Assembly: GCF_021458635.1 (NCBI RefSeq)
Contig: NZ_JAIRDQ010000002.1
Coordinates: forward strand, 744,001 to 808,000
Reading direction: 5' to 3'
Length of the DNA: 64,000 nt
Source: Bradyrhizobium monzae
Lineage (GTDB): Bacteria; Pseudomonadota; Alphaproteobacteria; Rhizobiales; Xanthobacteraceae
Each line of letters begins with the position of its first letter. The first letter of the stretch is position 1. This document shows, piece after piece, positions 28,201 to 35,650 of this stretch. Under the pieces are notes generated by a model that was given only the letters and a program-made list of their open reading frames with translations, searched no databases and was not told where the DNA came from. Made by a program: the position numbers and the translations under genes.

Positions 28201-28677
28201 CACGCGCGCTTCCTTCCCCGTCGGCACGGCGTCGGCGTCGGATTTCAGCTCAGCGATCAGCTTCTCGTCAGGCTTCTCGCCGTCGAGAATCGCGGTGATG
28301 TCGGAGATATTGCGCGGCGGCGCGACGAAGTCCTTTGGCAGGGCGGTGCCGGGATCGAGCTTGGGCGCCGCTTCCTTCGGCAACTCGACGGCGACATTGG
28401 CGCGGCCGTTGGCGGCGTTGAGCGCCGCCATCACGCAGGCCTTGACCTTGGGAGAGGCCGTGGCGCGGCACGCTTCCAGATTGGCGCCGCCGCCCGCACG
28501 CATGCAGGCTTGCACGATCGGCTTGCCCACGGTCATCCGGCAGTTCTCGATCGCCGCCTCCTTGGTCAGCGCGGCGGCCGAGCCGGTCGATCCGAGCAGG
28601 ATGGCAAGGGCCAGCAATTTTCGCAGGGGCGTGAAATTGCGACGGGCGTCAAGCGGCATCGCGGAATTGATGCTCAT
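25270..28677 (-). CDS. exported TPR-CHAT (caspase-like) protein
   Basis: 1135 residues. A signal peptide (LLALAILLGSTGSAAA, cleavage near residue 36) is followed by a Cys-containing segment (CRMTVGKPIVQACMRAGGG) and then a long run of TPR-like helices, about 140-620. The C-terminal third is a CHAT domain: a PARNLIVVTNGALGLLPLSL block, the catalytic His979 in LAFATHGLV, and catalytic Cys1030 in LSACNTGAG, 51 residues apart as in active CHAT proteases. The end TRALLVTNWSVHSQSA and AYAHPLFWAPYTIIGDGG fit the family. It is the first gene of a four-gene operon. CHAT relatives include separase-like and Craspase proteases; this one is exported, so its target should be periplasmic or secreted. Substrates are unknown. 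Confidence 0.88.
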   Translation of the reverse strand: MSINSAMPLDARRNFTPLRKLLALAILLGSTGSAAALTKEAAIENCRMTVGKPIVQACMRAGGGANLEACRATASPKVKACVMAALNAANGRANVAVELPKEAAPKLDPGTALPKDFVAPPRNISDITAILDGEKPDEKLIAELKSDADAVPTGKEARVDLAQFYFDRANARAQLGRLADATADANKAVETGRGAASPNMMARMMQLQSFQYATAGDPKRAFEILQKMLRDFAGTPTAKGFQFGANRSIAAILIQMGDIPQAEAYLRRSLTAIQEARTSGLPGWRASYARLGQNWEGEIEISRGQIFEARGQFAEAEAAYRTAEVRKRAGNKGVLEGDNPPAETLLLQAVDSSILNQARMKARQGRLAEAEVDARRALLSRLKDTGKYNPVTPRYVMGLAGILVDQGRYDEAEQLGRVALEINKTVGVPEDSQSTVQLLSQVAGILNLQRKNAEANDMFARIDKAVANWDPQRRQVIELNPARILALYNSGQLDAGIAAAEQLVKKQVGRVGENHFDAASARGTLAIGLMRARRDADAIREFKAAIPIMMANANENADDENTTVVAARSQRLQNIVESYLLLLARAEGTGSGIGEETFGLADAIRGRSVQQALAASSARAAAKDPALAELVRKQQDLTKQVNAQLGTLNNVLAIPSADRDEKGVQQIQASIASMRSERDKARQEINRRFPTYADLVSPKPPSVAEIRATLADNEAMLSFYFGQYGSFVWAVPKSGPVAFAAVKASIGDVETKIRKLREALEPQAAMISDIPPFDLKLGYELYELLLKPVESGWKPARNLIVVTNGALGLLPLSLLPTAPAEVAADEDPLFVGYRNVPWLARTHAVSTVPSAAALRTLRQLPPGKPGRGDLVAFGDPYFNKDQESEAEGAGEKVQVADVGGNVTRGMPLKRRNSPKLDGVDSAELGLLPRLPDTADELKSIALALQADPSKVLFLGKSATESAVKTMNLSGFKILAFATHGLVPGELNGLTQPALALSSPTVTGEGGDGLLTMEEILGLKLDADWVILSACNTGAGAGAGAEAASGLGRAFFYAGTRALLVTNWSVHSQSARQLVTDLFKRQADDPKLSRSEALRQAMMALVDGPGYLNGEGKTEFAYAHPLFWAPYTIIGDGGVR

Positions 28678-29080
28678 CTCAAAAGACCTTCGTGCAAAAT
28701 GACTTGGTATAACGGCGCAATCCTATCGATACGGCCCGGGAGAACAAGCGCCAATCGGCGCAGTCTCGGAATATGCCCAAGAGGGTTACCACCTGCGGCC
28801 AGGGCCGGGTTCCCCGGGCATCCTGGCGGGGGCACATCGGTTGGCCGGCCAACGCCCCTCGGTCGCCTCAGCGTCCGACGCCGCCGACCAGTCGTGGGCG
28901 ACGGTTTGCGCACGGGTTCTCAGCCGCCAGGGCTCGCAGCCACGCGCGAAGACTGACGGCCGGCGGCGCCAGTCACTGCAATTTCCGCTTCTCCCCGCTG
29001 TCCCGTGAAGATTGAATTCGCGCCACGCTTCGTCGCCGACTAGAGGTGTTGGCAAACAGGCAGAACGCCCTCACCGTCGA
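28678..29080. other. non-coding spacer between the CHAT operon and the catabolic island
   Basis: No supported gene. It holds the promoter side of the leftward CHAT operon; the first 60 bases are AT-richer. Frames seen here are Arg/Pro/Ala-rich shadows of GC-rich DNA without ribosome binding sites. Confidence 0.45.
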
Positions 29081-30057
29081 TCAGATCTTCGGGATCTTCG
29101 CCCGCTCCACCACGCCGGTCCATTTGGCGATCTCCGTCTCGATGAGCGCCTTCATCTCTCCCGGTGAGCTGCCGCGGACCTCACCGCCGACGGCCGTCTC
29201 CAGGCGCTGCTTGATGTCGGGGTCCCCCAGCACGTCGCGCGTCGCGGCATTGAGCGTCGCGATGATGGCGGGCGGCGTTCCCTTGGGGGCCAGCAGGCCG
29301 GCCCAGGGCGCACGTCGTATCCCCCAATGCCGGCCTCCTGAACCGTCGGAACGTCTGGCAGCAACGCAGTGCGCGCCGGCGAGGTCACCGCGAGACCGCG
29401 GATCGCGCCGCTCTGGATTTGCGGCGCGAGCAGGACGGGCGTGCCGACGATAACCGGAACCTCGCCACCGAGGAGCGCGGTAACGGATTGCGCATCGCCG
29501 CGATAGGGCACATGCACGATCTCGATACCTGCGGTTGCGTTCAGCAACTCTCCTGCCAGGTGATGCGTGCTGCCGAAACCGACCGACCCGAAGCTGAGCG
29601 CGCCGGGTTTCTCCTTAGCGATAGTGATGAGATCGCCCAGCGACTTCGCGGGGAAGTCGTTGCGCACGGCAATGACGAGCGCGTAGTAGACCAGCGTCGA
29701 GATCATGTCGAAACTCTCGGCCGGCTTATAGGCGAGGCTCTTGTAGGTCGCTGCGGAGATCGCATGGGCGCCGGTGACGAGCCCGAGCGTGTAGCCGTCG
29801 GGCGCAGCCTTGGCGATGGCATCCGCCGCGATGTTGCCGCCGGCGCCAGGCTTGGCTTCGACGATGATCGGTTGCCCGAGCTTCTTCGACAGTCCATCGG
29901 CGATGATGCGCGACAGCGTGTCGGCGGCGCCGCCCGCAGCGAAACCGTGCAGGAGGCGGATCGGGCGCGACGGATAATTGTCCGCCGACGCGGGGCCGGT
30001 CGCGAGACAACCACCAAGCAGAAAAATGGCCGGAGCAAGCCGCTTCATCCAGAGCAT
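29081..30057 (-). pseudogene. Bug/TctC-family solute receptor, frameshifted
   Basis: A periplasmic binding protein of the tripartite tricarboxylate/Bug family: signal peptide MKRLAPAIFLLGGCLATG, then YPSRPIRLLHGFAAGGAADT, PGAGGNIAADAIAKAAPDGY and FGSTHHLAGELL. The frame is intact to about GGYDVR (near 29310), then reads Arg/Pro-rich nonsense. One base lost from a C run (GTGCGCCCTGGGCC) explains it: shifting the frame restores WAGLLAPKGTPPAIIATLN and continues to VVERAKIPKI with a stop at 29081-29083. The start at 30057 has AAAGGGAGAA upstream. It may be a true pseudogene or a sequence error. In context it would supply the substrate receptor of the adjacent catabolic genes. Confidence 0.85.
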
Positions 30058-30126
30058 GGATGCTTCTCCCTTTTGACTTTTGTTTCGTTGGCCGCAGCGC
30101 GTGCGGCGTCTTCGTGATTGTGCTAG

Positions 30127-31020
30127 CTAACGCGCAAACTCAGTGCATTCAGGCGACGGCGGCATGCCCCAGACATCGCGCGGCAGGCCGACCCAGACTT
30201 TTGGCCGCTGCGGACGATCGCGATGCCAGGGACGCGGCTCGAAATAGCCGAGCGCCTCGTCGGTCATGCGGTCGAGATCGCAAAACAGCTCGACCAGATG
30301 CCCGTCGGGATTGCGATGATAGATCGCCGTGTTGTGCCCGGGGCCGTGACGAACCGGGCCCCATAGAACGGGGAGCTTGTGCCGCGCGAGATGGTCGCAG
30401 GCCTGGTGCATGTGGGTCGGGCCCCGCAGCTCGAAGGCGAAGTGATGCAGGCCGCGGCCGGGCGCGCGGGCAAAATTCAGCGTGTGATGCTCGAAGCCGC
30501 TGCGCATGAAGACGAAGCGATCCTCGATCCAGTCGGAGACCCGCAGGCCCATGACGTTGGCATAGAACTCCGATGCCGCATGCGGATCGGGCGTGCGCAG
30601 GGCGACGTGGCCGAGCTTGGTGACGGCGAGCGCACCGATCCGCTCCTGCGCGGGCGTCGGCGTCCAGCCCTGGATCAGCTCGAAGCGCGTGCCTTCGGGA
30701 TCGCTGAATGAAACACCAGGCAGGGGATCACTCTGGAGTTCGGGCCGCAGATCGGCCTGCTTGAGCGCAACGCCCAGCGCCTCGATCTGGACATCAGGCG
30801 ATATTTCGAAGGCGATGCTCGTCAGCGCGGCCTCGCCGGGCTCGATTACCAGCGACAGCTGCTCGGAATCGTTGGCGAGGAAGATGCGGTTTCCGTCGCG
30901 GGCGACGAGGCCGAGGCCGATCACCGCCCGGTAATAGTCGAGCAGCCGCTCGGGATCGGGCGAAGCAAAGGTCGCGTGCCTGAGGCGGGTGAAGCGTGCG
31001 ATGGGTGCTCGTGTCGTCAT
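30127..31020 (-). CDS. VOC-superfamily extradiol dioxygenase-like protein
   Basis: 297 residues with two vicinal-oxygen-chelate domains. The first has LRHATFASPDPERLLDYYRA, the second LGHVALRTPDPHAASEFYAN, with metal-ligand candidates His in GHVAL, His in LHHFAFEL and Glu in DGHLVELF. The pattern is that of catechol 2,3-dioxygenase-like ring-cleavage enzymes. The ATG at 31020 follows GGGGATGG. It sits between the frameshifted receptor and an oxidoreductase on the same strand, in a cluster with a fumarylacetoacetate-hydrolase-family enzyme, which fits degradation of an aromatic compound. The exact substrate is unknown. Confidence 0.85.
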   Translation of the reverse strand: MTTRAPIARFTRLRHATFASPDPERLLDYYRAVIGLGLVARDGNRIFLANDSEQLSLVIEPGEAALTSIAFEISPDVQIEALGVALKQADLRPELQSDPLPGVSFSDPEGTRFELIQGWTPTPAQERIGALAVTKLGHVALRTPDPHAASEFYANVMGLRVSDWIEDRFVFMRSGFEHHTLNFARAPGRGLHHFAFELRGPTHMHQACDHLARHKLPVLWGPVRHGPGHNTAIYHRNPDGHLVELFCDLDRMTDEALGYFEPRPWHRDRPQRPKVWVGLPRDVWGMPPSPECTEFAR

Positions 31021-31036
31021 CGTGCGGTCCATCCCC

Positions 31037-32029
31037 TTATGGCGTCATGATGATCTTGCCGAGCGCGGAGCCCTGCTCCAGCAGCGTATGGGCTTTTCTG
31101 ACCTCGTCGAGCTTCAGGACCGCCGAGATCGCCGGCTTGATGGCATTGCGGCTCAGCGCCTCGATCACGTTGCGCATCAGGGCACGGCGCCCGTCGCGAT
31201 CGTGGTCGTAGATGTGGAAGGAGAAGCAGCGCACAGCCGGGCAGATATCGAGATGGTTGCGCATCGCCGCCATTAAATTCTCTTCCGGCAGTCCGGCGAA
31301 GGCGTTGTACGACAACAGCGTCCCCCACTTGCCGAGCGCGCCGAGATAGCCTGTGAATTCCGGCCCGCAGACATGATCGAGCACGAGGCCGACGCCCTCG
31401 CCGTTCGTCAATTCGCGGGTCCGCGTCACCACGTCCTCGTGGCGATAGAAGATGGTGTAATCGGCGCCGTTCGCCTTCGCGAACGCAGCCTTCTCGTCGG
31501 TCGAGACCGTGCCGATGACGTTCAGCTGCGCGAGTTTTGCCAGTTGTACCAGCGCCGTGCCGACGCCGCCGGCAGCCCCAATCACCAGCACGCTTGTGGG
31601 TGCGCGCGGATGGCGGCACTCATGCAGGAGTGCGTAGGCGACCTGGTAGTTCGAGAGGCACACCGCCGCTTGCAGATCGACATTGCCGGGCAGCGCATGA
31701 ACGGCATCCGCGGGCGCGACCACATAATCGGCGTAACAGCCGCCGCGCTGGGACAGATCGCGCGCGCTCAGCAGCACCTTCTGGCCGATTGCAAACCCCT
31801 CGACATCGGGGCCCATCGCAGAGATGCGGCCCGCGACGTCATTGCCGGGATTGGCCGGCAGCGGCGGCATCCATTTGTAGACGCCGCGCCGGATCAGCAC
31901 GTCGGGCTGTCCGACCCCGAACGCCTCGGCCCGGATCTGCACTTGGCCTGCGCCCGGCACGGGTACCGGAAGCTCGACCACTTCAAGCGCGTCCGACCCA
32001 CCCGGCTGACGCACCAGCACTGCCCTCAT
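31037..32029 (-). CDS. MDR-family zinc-less alcohol dehydrogenase/quinone oxidoreductase
   Basis: 330 residues from the ATG at 32029 (MRAVLVRQPGGSDALEVVEL). It has the GroES-like N-domain (PDVLIRRGVYKWMPPLPANP then GNDVAGRI) and a Rossmann NADPH site VLVIGAAGGVGTALVQLAKL. Structural zinc Cys clusters of classic alcohol dehydrogenases are absent, which fits the quinone oxidoreductase branch. GGGGAGC lies about 10 bases before the start; a longer frame begins at 32110 but would run through the regulatory palindrome. It is divergent from the GntR gene. Confidence 0.88.
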   Translation of the reverse strand: MRAVLVRQPGGSDALEVVELPVPVPGAGQVQIRAEAFGVGQPDVLIRRGVYKWMPPLPANPGNDVAGRISAMGPDVEGFAIGQKVLLSARDLSQRGGCYADYVVAPADAVHALPGNVDLQAAVCLSNYQVAYALLHECRHPRAPTSVLVIGAAGGVGTALVQLAKLAQLNVIGTVSTDEKAAFAKANGADYTIFYRHEDVVTRTRELTNGEGVGLVLDHVCGPEFTGYLGALGKWGTLLSYNAFAGLPEENLMAAMRNHLDICPAVRCFSFHIYDHDRDGRRALMRNVIEALSRNAIKPAISAVLKLDEVRKAHTLLEQGSALGKIIMTP

Positions 32030-32052
32030 GTCTTCACGTGCTCCCCAGACAT

Positions 32053-32064
32053 ATTTTCGAAAAT
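32053..32064. promoter_or_regulatory. palindromic operator candidate ATTTTCGAAAAT (site 1)
   Basis: An exact 12-base palindrome in the control region between the leftward oxidoreductase gene and the rightward GntR gene. A second, imperfect CGAAAA half lies about 11 bases further (TTTACGAAAAT). The same 12-mer recurs at 32888-32899, before the hydrolase gene, so it is the likely binding site of the adjacent GntR regulator. Confidence 0.65.
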
Positions 32065-32139
32065 CATACCGTTTACGAAAATTATTGCAAGATGGTCGTT
32101 GGCGCGGCATCTTGAGCCATCGATTCAGCGGCAGAACCC

Positions 32140-32841
32140 ATGCCTGACAGCGCCATTCGCCCCCGCAAGGAATTCGGCAAGACCATTGCCGCCGACATCA
32201 CGCATCGGCTGCGCGAGGAGATCGTGACCTGCGGTCTGGCCCCCGGCGAGCCGTTGAGGTTCGACGTATTGCGCGAGCGTTTCGGCGCGAGCTTCACCAC
32301 TTTGCGCGAGGCGCTGACCGCCCTCGCCGCCGAGGGCCTGGTCGACGCCCAGGAGCAGCGCGGATTTCGCGTTGCGCCGGTCAGCCGGCAGGATCTTGTG
32401 GAGGTCACCGACGCCCGGGTCCTCATCGAAGTGGAATTGATGCGCCGCGCGATCCAGAAGGGCGATGACGACTGGGAGATTGCCGTCATCTCGACGCTTC
32501 ACAGGCTGAAACGCATCGAACAACGTGATCCCGAGCATCCGCTGCGCGATCCCGAATGGAAGATCGCCCACCGGCAATTTCACCAGGCGCTGGTCTCCGC
32601 CTGCGGCTCTGCGACCCTGCTCGCGATCCGCGCCGAGCTGTTCGATCGCGCCGAGCGATACCGGCTTCTGTCGGCCAATTTCCGGCCACGCCCCCGCGAC
32701 AAGGCCGGCGAGCACCAGGCGATCATGCAAGCCGCCATATCGCGCAATGCCGATCTCGCCGTGCAGCTGATCGAGACGCATATCCGCACCACCGCGGACA
32801 ACGTCGCGAAGTACGCCGGGCACCTGCTCGATCCCGAATAG
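32140..32841 (+). CDS. GntR/FadR-family transcriptional regulator
   Basis: 233 residues. The N-terminal winged helix (about 15-80) shows TIAADITHRLREEIVTCGLA, LRERFGASFTTLREALTALA and AAEGLVDAQEQRGFRVAPV. The C-terminal helical FCD domain (about 90-220) has the metal-ligand-type pattern of LHRLKRIEQRD...HRQFHQALVSACGS and GEHQAIMQAAISRN. FCD regulators usually respond to organic acids and repress catabolic genes. It stands between the divergent oxidoreductase gene and the downstream hydrolase genes, and the repeated palindrome before both units fits its control of the cluster and of itself. Confidence 0.9.
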   Translation: MPDSAIRPRKEFGKTIAADITHRLREEIVTCGLAPGEPLRFDVLRERFGASFTTLREALTALAAEGLVDAQEQRGFRVAPVSRQDLVEVTDARVLIEVELMRRAIQKGDDDWEIAVISTLHRLKRIEQRDPEHPLRDPEWKIAHRQFHQALVSACGSATLLAIRAELFDRAERYRLLSANFRPRPRDKAGEHQAIMQAAISRNADLAVQLIETHIRTTADNVAKYAGHLLDPE

Positions 32842-32887
32842 GGCGCTCTCCGCATTTTTCGTTCGCGTCAGGCTTGCGCCGCCGATG

Positions 32888-32899
32888 ATTTTCGAAAAT
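32888..32899. promoter_or_regulatory. palindromic operator candidate ATTTTCGAAAAT (site 2)
   Basis: The same 12-base palindrome as at 32053-32064, here in the 99-base spacer before the hydrolase gene at 32941. It is followed by an imperfect TATCGAAAAA half. The repeat in the two control regions of one cluster supports a shared regulator. Confidence 0.65.
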
Positions 32900-32940
32900 A
32901 ATAACCAATATCGAAAAACGCGAACTTTCGGGGTAAAGCC

Positions 32941-33804
32941 ATGAAGCTGCTGTCGTTCTTGGATGGGAATCGGGAAAGCTGGGGAGCCGTCGTCGAAAAT
33001 GGCGTGGTCGATCTTGGCCGCGCCCTGCCCCAATATCCGACGCTCGCCGACTTCCTCGGCAGCAACGACTACGCGCGCCGCGAGGCCATTGTCGCCGAAC
33101 ACAAGCCGACGAGGGCGCTGGCCGACGTCAAATACCTCCCCGTGATCCCCCGTCCCGAAAAGATCGTCTGCGCCGTGCGCAATTATCTCGACCACCATAA
33201 CGAGGCGGTGGCGTTCGGCATGAAGCGCGATATCACCGAGTTTCCGCCGATCTTCCTGCGGGTCTGGCGCTCGCAGGTCGGCCACAACGCGCCGGTGATC
33301 CGGCCGAAAGTCTCCGACAATTTCGACTGGGAAGGCGAGCTTGCCGTCGTCATTGGCAAGGGCGGTCGCCACATCAGCCAGGCCGATGCCTGGAATCACG
33401 TGGCGGGCTACTCGATCTACAACGACGTCAGCGTGCGCGACTGGCAGCGCCATGCCGGCCAAATCGCCTCCGGCAAGAATTTCGTCGGTACAGGTCCGTT
33501 CGGACCATGGCTCGTTACGCCGGACGAGATCGGCGATCCCGCCAAGCTAAAGCTCGAGACACGCGTTAATGGCGCGGTGGTGCAGTCGTCCGACACCTCG
33601 ATGCTGATCTTTTCGATCCCGAAGCTAATCGAGTACTGCTCGACCATCTTCGACCTCGTTCCCGGCGACGTGATCGCAACCGGAACGCCCGCCGGTGTCG
33701 GCTTCACCCGCAAGCCGCCGATCTTCCTCAAGCCCGGCGACGTGGTCGAGGTGGAGATCGAAAACATCGGTGTGCTGCGCAATCCGGTCGTCGACGAAGC
33801 ATAG
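32941..33804 (+). CDS. fumarylacetoacetate hydrolase-family protein
   Basis: 287 residues. The FAH fold spans about 70-285, with KIVCAVRNYLDHHNEAVAFG, the metal site in DWEGELAVVIGKGGRHIS, GYSIYNDVSVRDWQRH, and FDLVPGDVIATGTPAGVGFT followed by LKPGDVVEVEIENIG. Relatives act on 2-oxo acids or ring-cleavage products (acylpyruvate hydrolase, hydratase, decarboxylase). It would process the product of the neighbouring extradiol-type enzyme. The ATG at 32941 has GGGGTAAAG before it. It is followed 8 bases on by the AA_synth gene. Confidence 0.9.
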   Translation: MKLLSFLDGNRESWGAVVENGVVDLGRALPQYPTLADFLGSNDYARREAIVAEHKPTRALADVKYLPVIPRPEKIVCAVRNYLDHHNEAVAFGMKRDITEFPPIFLRVWRSQVGHNAPVIRPKVSDNFDWEGELAVVIGKGGRHISQADAWNHVAGYSIYNDVSVRDWQRHAGQIASGKNFVGTGPFGPWLVTPDEIGDPAKLKLETRVNGAVVQSSDTSMLIFSIPKLIEYCSTIFDLVPGDVIATGTPAGVGFTRKPPIFLKPGDVVEVEIENIGVLRNPVVDEA

Positions 33805-33812
33805 GGCCGCGC

Positions 33813-34391
33813 ATGTCCTACGATGTTCGCAAGACCGCGCTCAGTGTCGAGGAGATCTGGCATGAGCGCGGCCCTCGCCTGGAGAAGCCGCTGTTGGTCG
33901 GAACGGCAGCTGCGATCATCCGCAATCCCTTCGCCGGTCGCTACGAGCCCAACCTGATGCCGTTTCAGGCTTCCTTGCGTGAGCTCGGGCGCGAACTTGC
34001 AACGCGGCTGATTGCGCAGCTCGGAGGCGCCTCGCACATCGAAGCCTACGGCAAGGGCATCATCGTCGGCGAAGACGGCGAGCTCGAGCACGGCGCGGTC
34101 TGGCACGAAGCCGGCGGCCAGGGCATGCGTGAGGTGTTGGGGCAACCCAAGGCGATCGTCCCGGCCGCGAAGACCATCGGCGGGCCGGGCACGCGCCAGA
34201 TGGTGCCGCTCGGCCACATCCACGCCGCCTATGTTCGCAGCCATTTCGGAACGGCAGAGATGACGCTGTGGGATGCACCAAGGCGTGATGAGATCGCCTT
34301 CGGCCTGGTGATGGCAACCGGCGGCCGCCCTCACGCGCGCATCGGCGGCCTCAAGGCGTCCGACATCTCCGTGCATGACGGACAGCGCTGA
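33813..34391 (+). CDS. amino acid synthesis (AA_synth/DUF1185) family protein
   Basis: 192 residues: LVGTAAAIIRNPFAGRYEPN, LGGASHIEAYGKGIIVGEDG, ELEHGAVWHEAGGQGMREVL and GGPGTRQMVPLGHIHAAYVR, the blocks of the AA_synth family. Its reaction is not well defined. It starts 8 bases after the hydrolase gene and probably shares its transcript. In this setting it would act on a compound in the same pathway, but I cannot name the step. Confidence 0.85.
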   Translation: MSYDVRKTALSVEEIWHERGPRLEKPLLVGTAAAIIRNPFAGRYEPNLMPFQASLRELGRELATRLIAQLGGASHIEAYGKGIIVGEDGELEHGAVWHEAGGQGMREVLGQPKAIVPAAKTIGGPGTRQMVPLGHIHAAYVRSHFGTAEMTLWDAPRRDEIAFGLVMATGGRPHARIGGLKASDISVHDGQR

Positions 34392-34393
34392 CG

Positions 34394-34425
34394 GCGCGCG
34401 ATCAATGCCGGCGCGGATCGCGCGC
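34394..34425. terminator. strong inverted repeat between convergent genes
   Basis: GCGCGCGATC at 34394-34403 is the exact reverse complement of GATCGCGCGC at 34416-34425, with a 12-base loop. It lies between the ends of the rightward AA_synth gene and the leftward lipoprotein gene and could terminate both. There is no T run. Confidence 0.5.
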
Positions 34426-34432
34426 AGGACCG

Positions 34433-35194
34433 CTAGCCCTTCGAGACGACGGCGCGGCCGTAGGCCGGCTGCGACTGAACCGGCGGATTCGCGGTCTGGG
34501 CCGCGAGCTCACCGATCAGGCGATCGGCGTCGGCGGCCATGCCGTCGGGCGCCTGGATCACCAGCCGCTCAAGCGCCCAGCGATAGGACGAGACACGCTG
34601 CTCGAGCGACAGCTGCACCCACTGGATGATCAGCGAGTTCTCCTGCATGCGTGCGACGGCGTCGGCCTTCTCCCGCGGCGACAGCGCCGAGACGCGCGCC
34701 ATGCTGGCCTCGCGCTTCTTGTCGAGGTCGATGACGCGGATGGCTGAGGCAAAGAACGGTTCAAAACGCGTGATGTCGTTGCGCACGTCCTCGATCAACT
34801 GCGCGTAGCGCGAGGAATGCGAGCGATGCGGCTCGTCGATCAGCGTGCGGCCATACATGGTGCGATCGAACACGATCTTCTGCCGCCACGGCGACGGCAA
34901 CGCCTTGTAGTCGCCGAACACGCTCTTCCAGGCCGGGCGCGACAGTGGCGGCTCGATCATGGGATAGGCAAGGTCGCGGAGCTGACGTTCTTCGTCGGTG
35001 AGCTGGAATTGAGAGGCATTCAGGCCGAGGCTTCCGGTGACCTCGGCGCCGAGCCAGCGATGCATGTCGTCGCTGCGCATGTCGGCGCGGGTACGGCCGA
35101 AATCGCCGCCACTACAGGCGGCAAGCGTCGCGCCCACAGCCGCGAGCAGGATGGCCGTTACGATTGTGCGGATCTGGCGGATGGAGTCCGGCAT
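34433..35194 (-). CDS. putative lipoprotein, hypothetical (253 aa)
   Basis: The N-terminus has a hydrophobic segment ending in a lipobox: TIVTAILLAAVGATLAAC, with Cys27 as the lipidation site. The mature chain is helical and charged (LTDEERQLRDLAYPMIEPPL, RYAQLIEDVRNDITRFEPFF, EASMARVSALSPREKADAVA). No known catalytic motif was seen. It is probably an outer-membrane lipoprotein facing the periplasm. It follows the small gene at 35210-35398 by 15 bases on the same strand. Confidence 0.78.
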   Translation of the reverse strand: MPDSIRQIRTIVTAILLAAVGATLAACSGGDFGRTRADMRSDDMHRWLGAEVTGSLGLNASQFQLTDEERQLRDLAYPMIEPPLSRPAWKSVFGDYKALPSPWRQKIVFDRTMYGRTLIDEPHRSHSSRYAQLIEDVRNDITRFEPFFASAIRVIDLDKKREASMARVSALSPREKADAVARMQENSLIIQWVQLSLEQRVSSYRWALERLVIQAPDGMAADADRLIGELAAQTANPPVQSQPAYGRAVVSKG

Positions 35195-35209
35195 TGCAAA
35201 AGCCGGACC

Positions 35210-35398
35210 TTAGCGGCGACGACGACGGCGCCCCGGCGCTGTGCCCGCTTCCGGCCCGCGATCGCCGCTGGTTTCGTCCGCATCGCGCTCGATCCGGATG
35301 ACGGGAAGGATCAGAATCGTCCCCGTGTCCGCGCGCGGTGTGACGTCCCCCGACGAGCCCACCCGGCGACCGGCCGGAAATTCGATGATCGTCCCCAT
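35210..35398 (-). CDS. small hypothetical protein (62 aa)
   Basis: Begins MGTIIEFPAGRRVGSSGD, has a short beta-like segment TGTILILPVIRIERD and a strongly basic end (GRRRRRR). The MGTIIEFPAGR start is a pattern I recall from Bradyrhizobium small proteins. It lies upstream of the lipoprotein gene on the same strand, likely one transcript. Function unknown. Confidence 0.65.
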   Translation of the reverse strand: MGTIIEFPAGRRVGSSGDVTPRADTGTILILPVIRIERDADETSGDRGPEAGTAPGRRRRRR

Positions 35399-35582
35399 GT
35401 CAGCTCTCTCAATTGCCGCGCGACAAAATGCGCCCCTGCAACATGGGGGTCATTAGGATCAGTTTATGGTTAATGGGATGTAAACAAAGGTTTCGGACCG
35501 TAACCGCACGGGCCAGCCGGAGCGTCCCGCTGCGACACGAAATCGGCTGAAATGAGCGGGTTTGCTTCACACCTCGTTTTCC

Positions 35583-35597
35583 TTAACGAGCCTTTAA
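35583..35597 (+). promoter_or_regulatory. CtrA-like box TTAA-N7-TTAA
   Basis: TTAA at 35583-35586 and TTAA at 35594-35597 are separated by exactly seven bases, the full CtrA consensus of alphaproteobacteria. It is 53 bases upstream of the preferred start (35651) of the DUF2336 gene, a good place for promoter control. Confidence 0.5.
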
Positions 35598-35650
35598 AGG
35601 AACCGCTGATAGGCTGGGGCAACAGTCTTTTCCAAGTTGCGTACGCCTCC

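Noticed and set aside
27133-28956. A 607-codon plus-strand frame opposite the CHAT gene
   Set aside because: The CHAT frame has signal peptide, TPR and both catalytic residues; the other is its mirror.
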